From Bacillaceae bacterium (GTDB lineage: Bacteria; Bacillota; Bacilli; Bacillales_A; Planococcaceae): a stretch of 6,417 bases of DNA. The stretch is from contig JASLGI010000219.1 of NCBI GenBank assembly GCA_030149685.1, positions 1-6,417 on the forward strand. The letters are read 5' to 3'. Within the stretch, counting starts at the first letter, position 1; the number at the start of each line of letters is the position of its first letter. This document shows positions 5,048 to 6,417 of the stretch, in pieces. The notes beneath the pieces are model-generated. The model saw only the letters and a list, made by a program, of their open reading frames with translations, did no database searches and was not told the origin of the DNA. Both the position numbers and the translations under genes were made by a program.

Positions 5048-6241
5048 TTAATCTGTGAAATCGTCGAAGTATCCTTGAATAAAGACGATCGGTGTTCCTT
5101 TATCTCCACTACCTGATGTTAAGTCAGAAAGTGATCCGATTAAGTCGGTAATTTTACGAGGAGTCGTTCCTTGTGCTTCAACAGCTCCTGTTAAATCTTC
5201 GTCTTTCGTTGAGATGAACTCTTCAATCGCTTTTGAAAGCTCTGCACCGCGAAGGTCGGAGAAGTTATTATCAGCAAGATATTTTAACTTCACTTCATTC
5301 GGTGTTCCTTCGAGCCCTTTCGTATAAGCGGGTGAAACGACAGGGTCTGCAAGCTCCCAAATTTGGCCGACAGGGTCTTTAAACGCACCGTCACCGTAAA
5401 CCATTACTTCGATCGTTTTTCCTGTCATTTCTTTTAATTTTGCTTGAATATTGTCAACGACAGGTTGACATTGACGAGGGAATAATTTTAATGAGTCATC
5501 TGTTGACGTGTTTGCGCCGAGTAAACCGAACTCCTCATTAAATCCGCTGCCATTGATTGACTCTGCTAAAATATCATCTAATGTGAATACTTTTTCAGCG
5601 CCATTGTCTTCTAAAATACGTTTCGTACGGAAGCGTGTATGAATGTCACACGTTAAAACGTTTTTCGTATAACGTAAAATCGTTTTCGGTTTTTGTGAGA
5701 AAATAATTTCACATTCTTTGTCGTATGCTTCAACGAGTGAACGGTAATATTCGATATAGTCAACACCTGTGAACGTATGTTTTTGGTAACCGAAATGTTT
5801 TCGGAATTCTTCTTCCGTTAACACATCTGTCCACGGGTTGATTCCTTTTTCATCGAGTTGGTCGATACTAATTAAGTGGTTACCTACTTCGTCTGACGGA
5901 TAACTTAACATAATGACGACTTTTTTTGCTGCACCTTTTGCGATTCCACGTAATGTGTTTGCAAAACGGTTACGGCTTAAAATAGGGAAAGTAACCCCAA
6001 TTGTGTCGTCACCGAATTTATTTGCAATATCTACTGCAATATCATCGACAGTAGCATAGTTTCCTTGTGCACGTGCGACGATTGATTCTGTAATTGATAC
6101 GATATCTCGATCACGTAATTCAAAGCCTTCTACTTCTGCAGCTTCTAATACACTATCGACGACGATTTGTTCGATGTCGTCGCCTTCATTAATGATCGGG
6201 CAGCGAAGACCTCTCGCTACTGTTCCTACTACTCGTTTCAT
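5048..6241 (-). CDS. CofE-like protein (coenzyme F420-0:gamma-glutamyl ligase family)
   Basis: The 397-residue product resembles the F420-0:gamma-glutamyl ligase (CofE/FbiB) family as represented in Bacillota. True CofE adds glutamates to F420-0 using GTP; Bacillota generally lack the rest of the F420 pathway, so the real substrate here is unknown. Family-like parts include GTVARGLRCPIINEGDDI (about 6-23), the strand/loop DIVSITESIVARAQGNY (about 46-62), ILSRNRFANTLRGIAKGA (about 87-104) and a C-terminal half with ELADPVVSP and EVKLKYL. VYGDGAFKDP (281-290) and LLGANTSTDD (240-249) look like conserved loops. Archaeal CofE is about 250 residues, so about 150 are extra. It ends with a Gly/Ser-rich linker (SGSGDKG) and the tail PIVFIQGYFDDFTD. 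The start at 6241 follows GAGGGAG at 9 bases; an in-frame TTG at 6259 overlaps that site. It converges with the LLM gene and diverges from the probable LysR gene. Confidence 0.8.
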   Translation of the reverse strand: MKRVVGTVARGLRCPIINEGDDIEQIVVDSVLEAAEVEGFELRDRDIVSITESIVARAQGNYATVDDIAVDIANKFGDDTIGVTFPILSRNRFANTLRGIAKGAAKKVVIMLSYPSDEVGNHLISIDQLDEKGINPWTDVLTEEEFRKHFGYQKHTFTGVDYIEYYRSLVEAYDKECEIIFSQKPKTILRYTKNVLTCDIHTRFRTKRILEDNGAEKVFTLDDILAESINGSGFNEEFGLLGANTSTDDSLKLFPRQCQPVVDNIQAKLKEMTGKTIEVMVYGDGAFKDPVGQIWELADPVVSPAYTKGLEGTPNEVKLKYLADNNFSDLRGAELSKAIEEFISTKDEDLTGAVEAQGTTPRKITDLIGSLSDLTSGSGDKGTPIVFIQGYFDDFTD

Positions 6242-6295
6242 AAATAATCGCTCCCTCAAATTCGTTAGCTTTTTTAAATCTCTACCATTAGATAA

Positions 6296-6317
6296 TATAC
6301 ATGATAAGGTAGGTATA
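6296..6317. promoter_or_regulatory. Candidate regulator site between CofE-like and LysR-like genes
   Basis: TATAC (6296-6300) and GTATA (6313-6317) form an inverted repeat with 12 bases between, within the 119-base divergent intergenic region. LysR proteins often bind interrupted dyads built on T-N11-A in such places. No convincing -35/-10 pair was found for either gene, though TATAAG at 6314-6319 could be a plus-strand -10. Confidence 0.25.
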
Positions 6318-6360
6318 AGTAAAATGAATATATTGAATAGAGGTTATAAGGAGTGCTTAT

Positions 6361-6417
6361 ATGAGTAAAGGAATCGATAATTACCGTATTTTTTGCGAAG
6401 TAGGAAAAAGTAAAAGC
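6361..6417 (+). CDS. Probable LysR-family regulator, N-terminus only (cut by window end)
   Basis: Only 19 codons are visible, reading MSKGIDNYRIFCEVGKSKS. The pattern YRIF-x-E/T-V-x-K/N-x-x-S is the usual opening of a LysR-type helix-turn-helix domain in Bacillota, where FSKAAE or similar would follow. AAGGAG (6348-6353) lies 7 bases before the ATG, supporting the start. It is divergent from the CofE-like gene, a common LysR-target arrangement. With so few residues the assignment is tentative. Confidence 0.5.
   Translation, partial: MSKGIDNYRIFCEVGKSKS

Noticed and set aside
4053..6241. An F420 operon made of the LLM and CofE-like genes
   Set aside because: The genes are convergent and separated by a strong bidirectional terminator, so they are not one transcription unit; no other F420 gene is in the window.
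6174..6368. Small plus-strand frame overlapping the CofE-like start and the divergent intergenic region
   Set aside because: It is antisense to the CofE-like N-terminus and overlaps the better-supported start at 6361.

Overview
The window carries eight protein genes, two of them cut by the window edges, in the compact style of a low-GC Bacillota, probably Bacillales. Supporting signs are strong purine-rich ribosome binding sites, U-tailed hairpin terminators, BirA-type operators upstream of bioY, and an HxlR regulator of the YodB/HypR kind. The species cannot be named from this sequence. No RNA gene, mobile element or CRISPR array was seen.

Layout. Positions 1-573 (+) hold the 3' part of an ECF-transporter T component (EcfT/YkoC-like). 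It converges on a bioY-bioB operon on the minus strand (2295-657), which takes up biotin or a precursor and makes biotin from dethiobiotin. The bioY promoter is buried inside two tandem, nearly duplicated BirA-type operators (2317-2349 and 2353-2384). A DCC-family thiol protein (YuxK-like) starts on the other side of these operators at 2414 and converges on an HxlR-family regulator (3235-2867, minus).

The HxlR gene is divergent from a flavodoxin-fold NAD(P)H:quinone oxidoreductase (3368-3991). That gene is followed, past a terminator, by a luciferase-like (LLM) flavin oxidoreductase (4053-5006). This resembles the known HxlR-controlled quinone/electrophile defence modules, so the reductase is the likely regulatory target. 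The LLM gene converges on a 397-residue CofE-like protein (coenzyme F420-0:gamma-glutamyl ligase family, 6241-5048, minus). A gene starting at 6361 and cut by the window end looks like a LysR-type regulator divergent from the CofE-like gene.

Convergent gene pairs at 579-613, 2835-2865 and 5010-5046 are each closed by a bidirectional hairpin with A and U tracts on both sides; a fourth hairpin (3996-4030) separates the two oxidoreductase genes. The points most worth attention are the double BirA operator, the CofE-like protein facing an LLM enzyme in a lineage not known for F420, and the HxlR/reductase/LLM group. No clearly new system is visible; most of the window is ordinary core or accessory metabolism.
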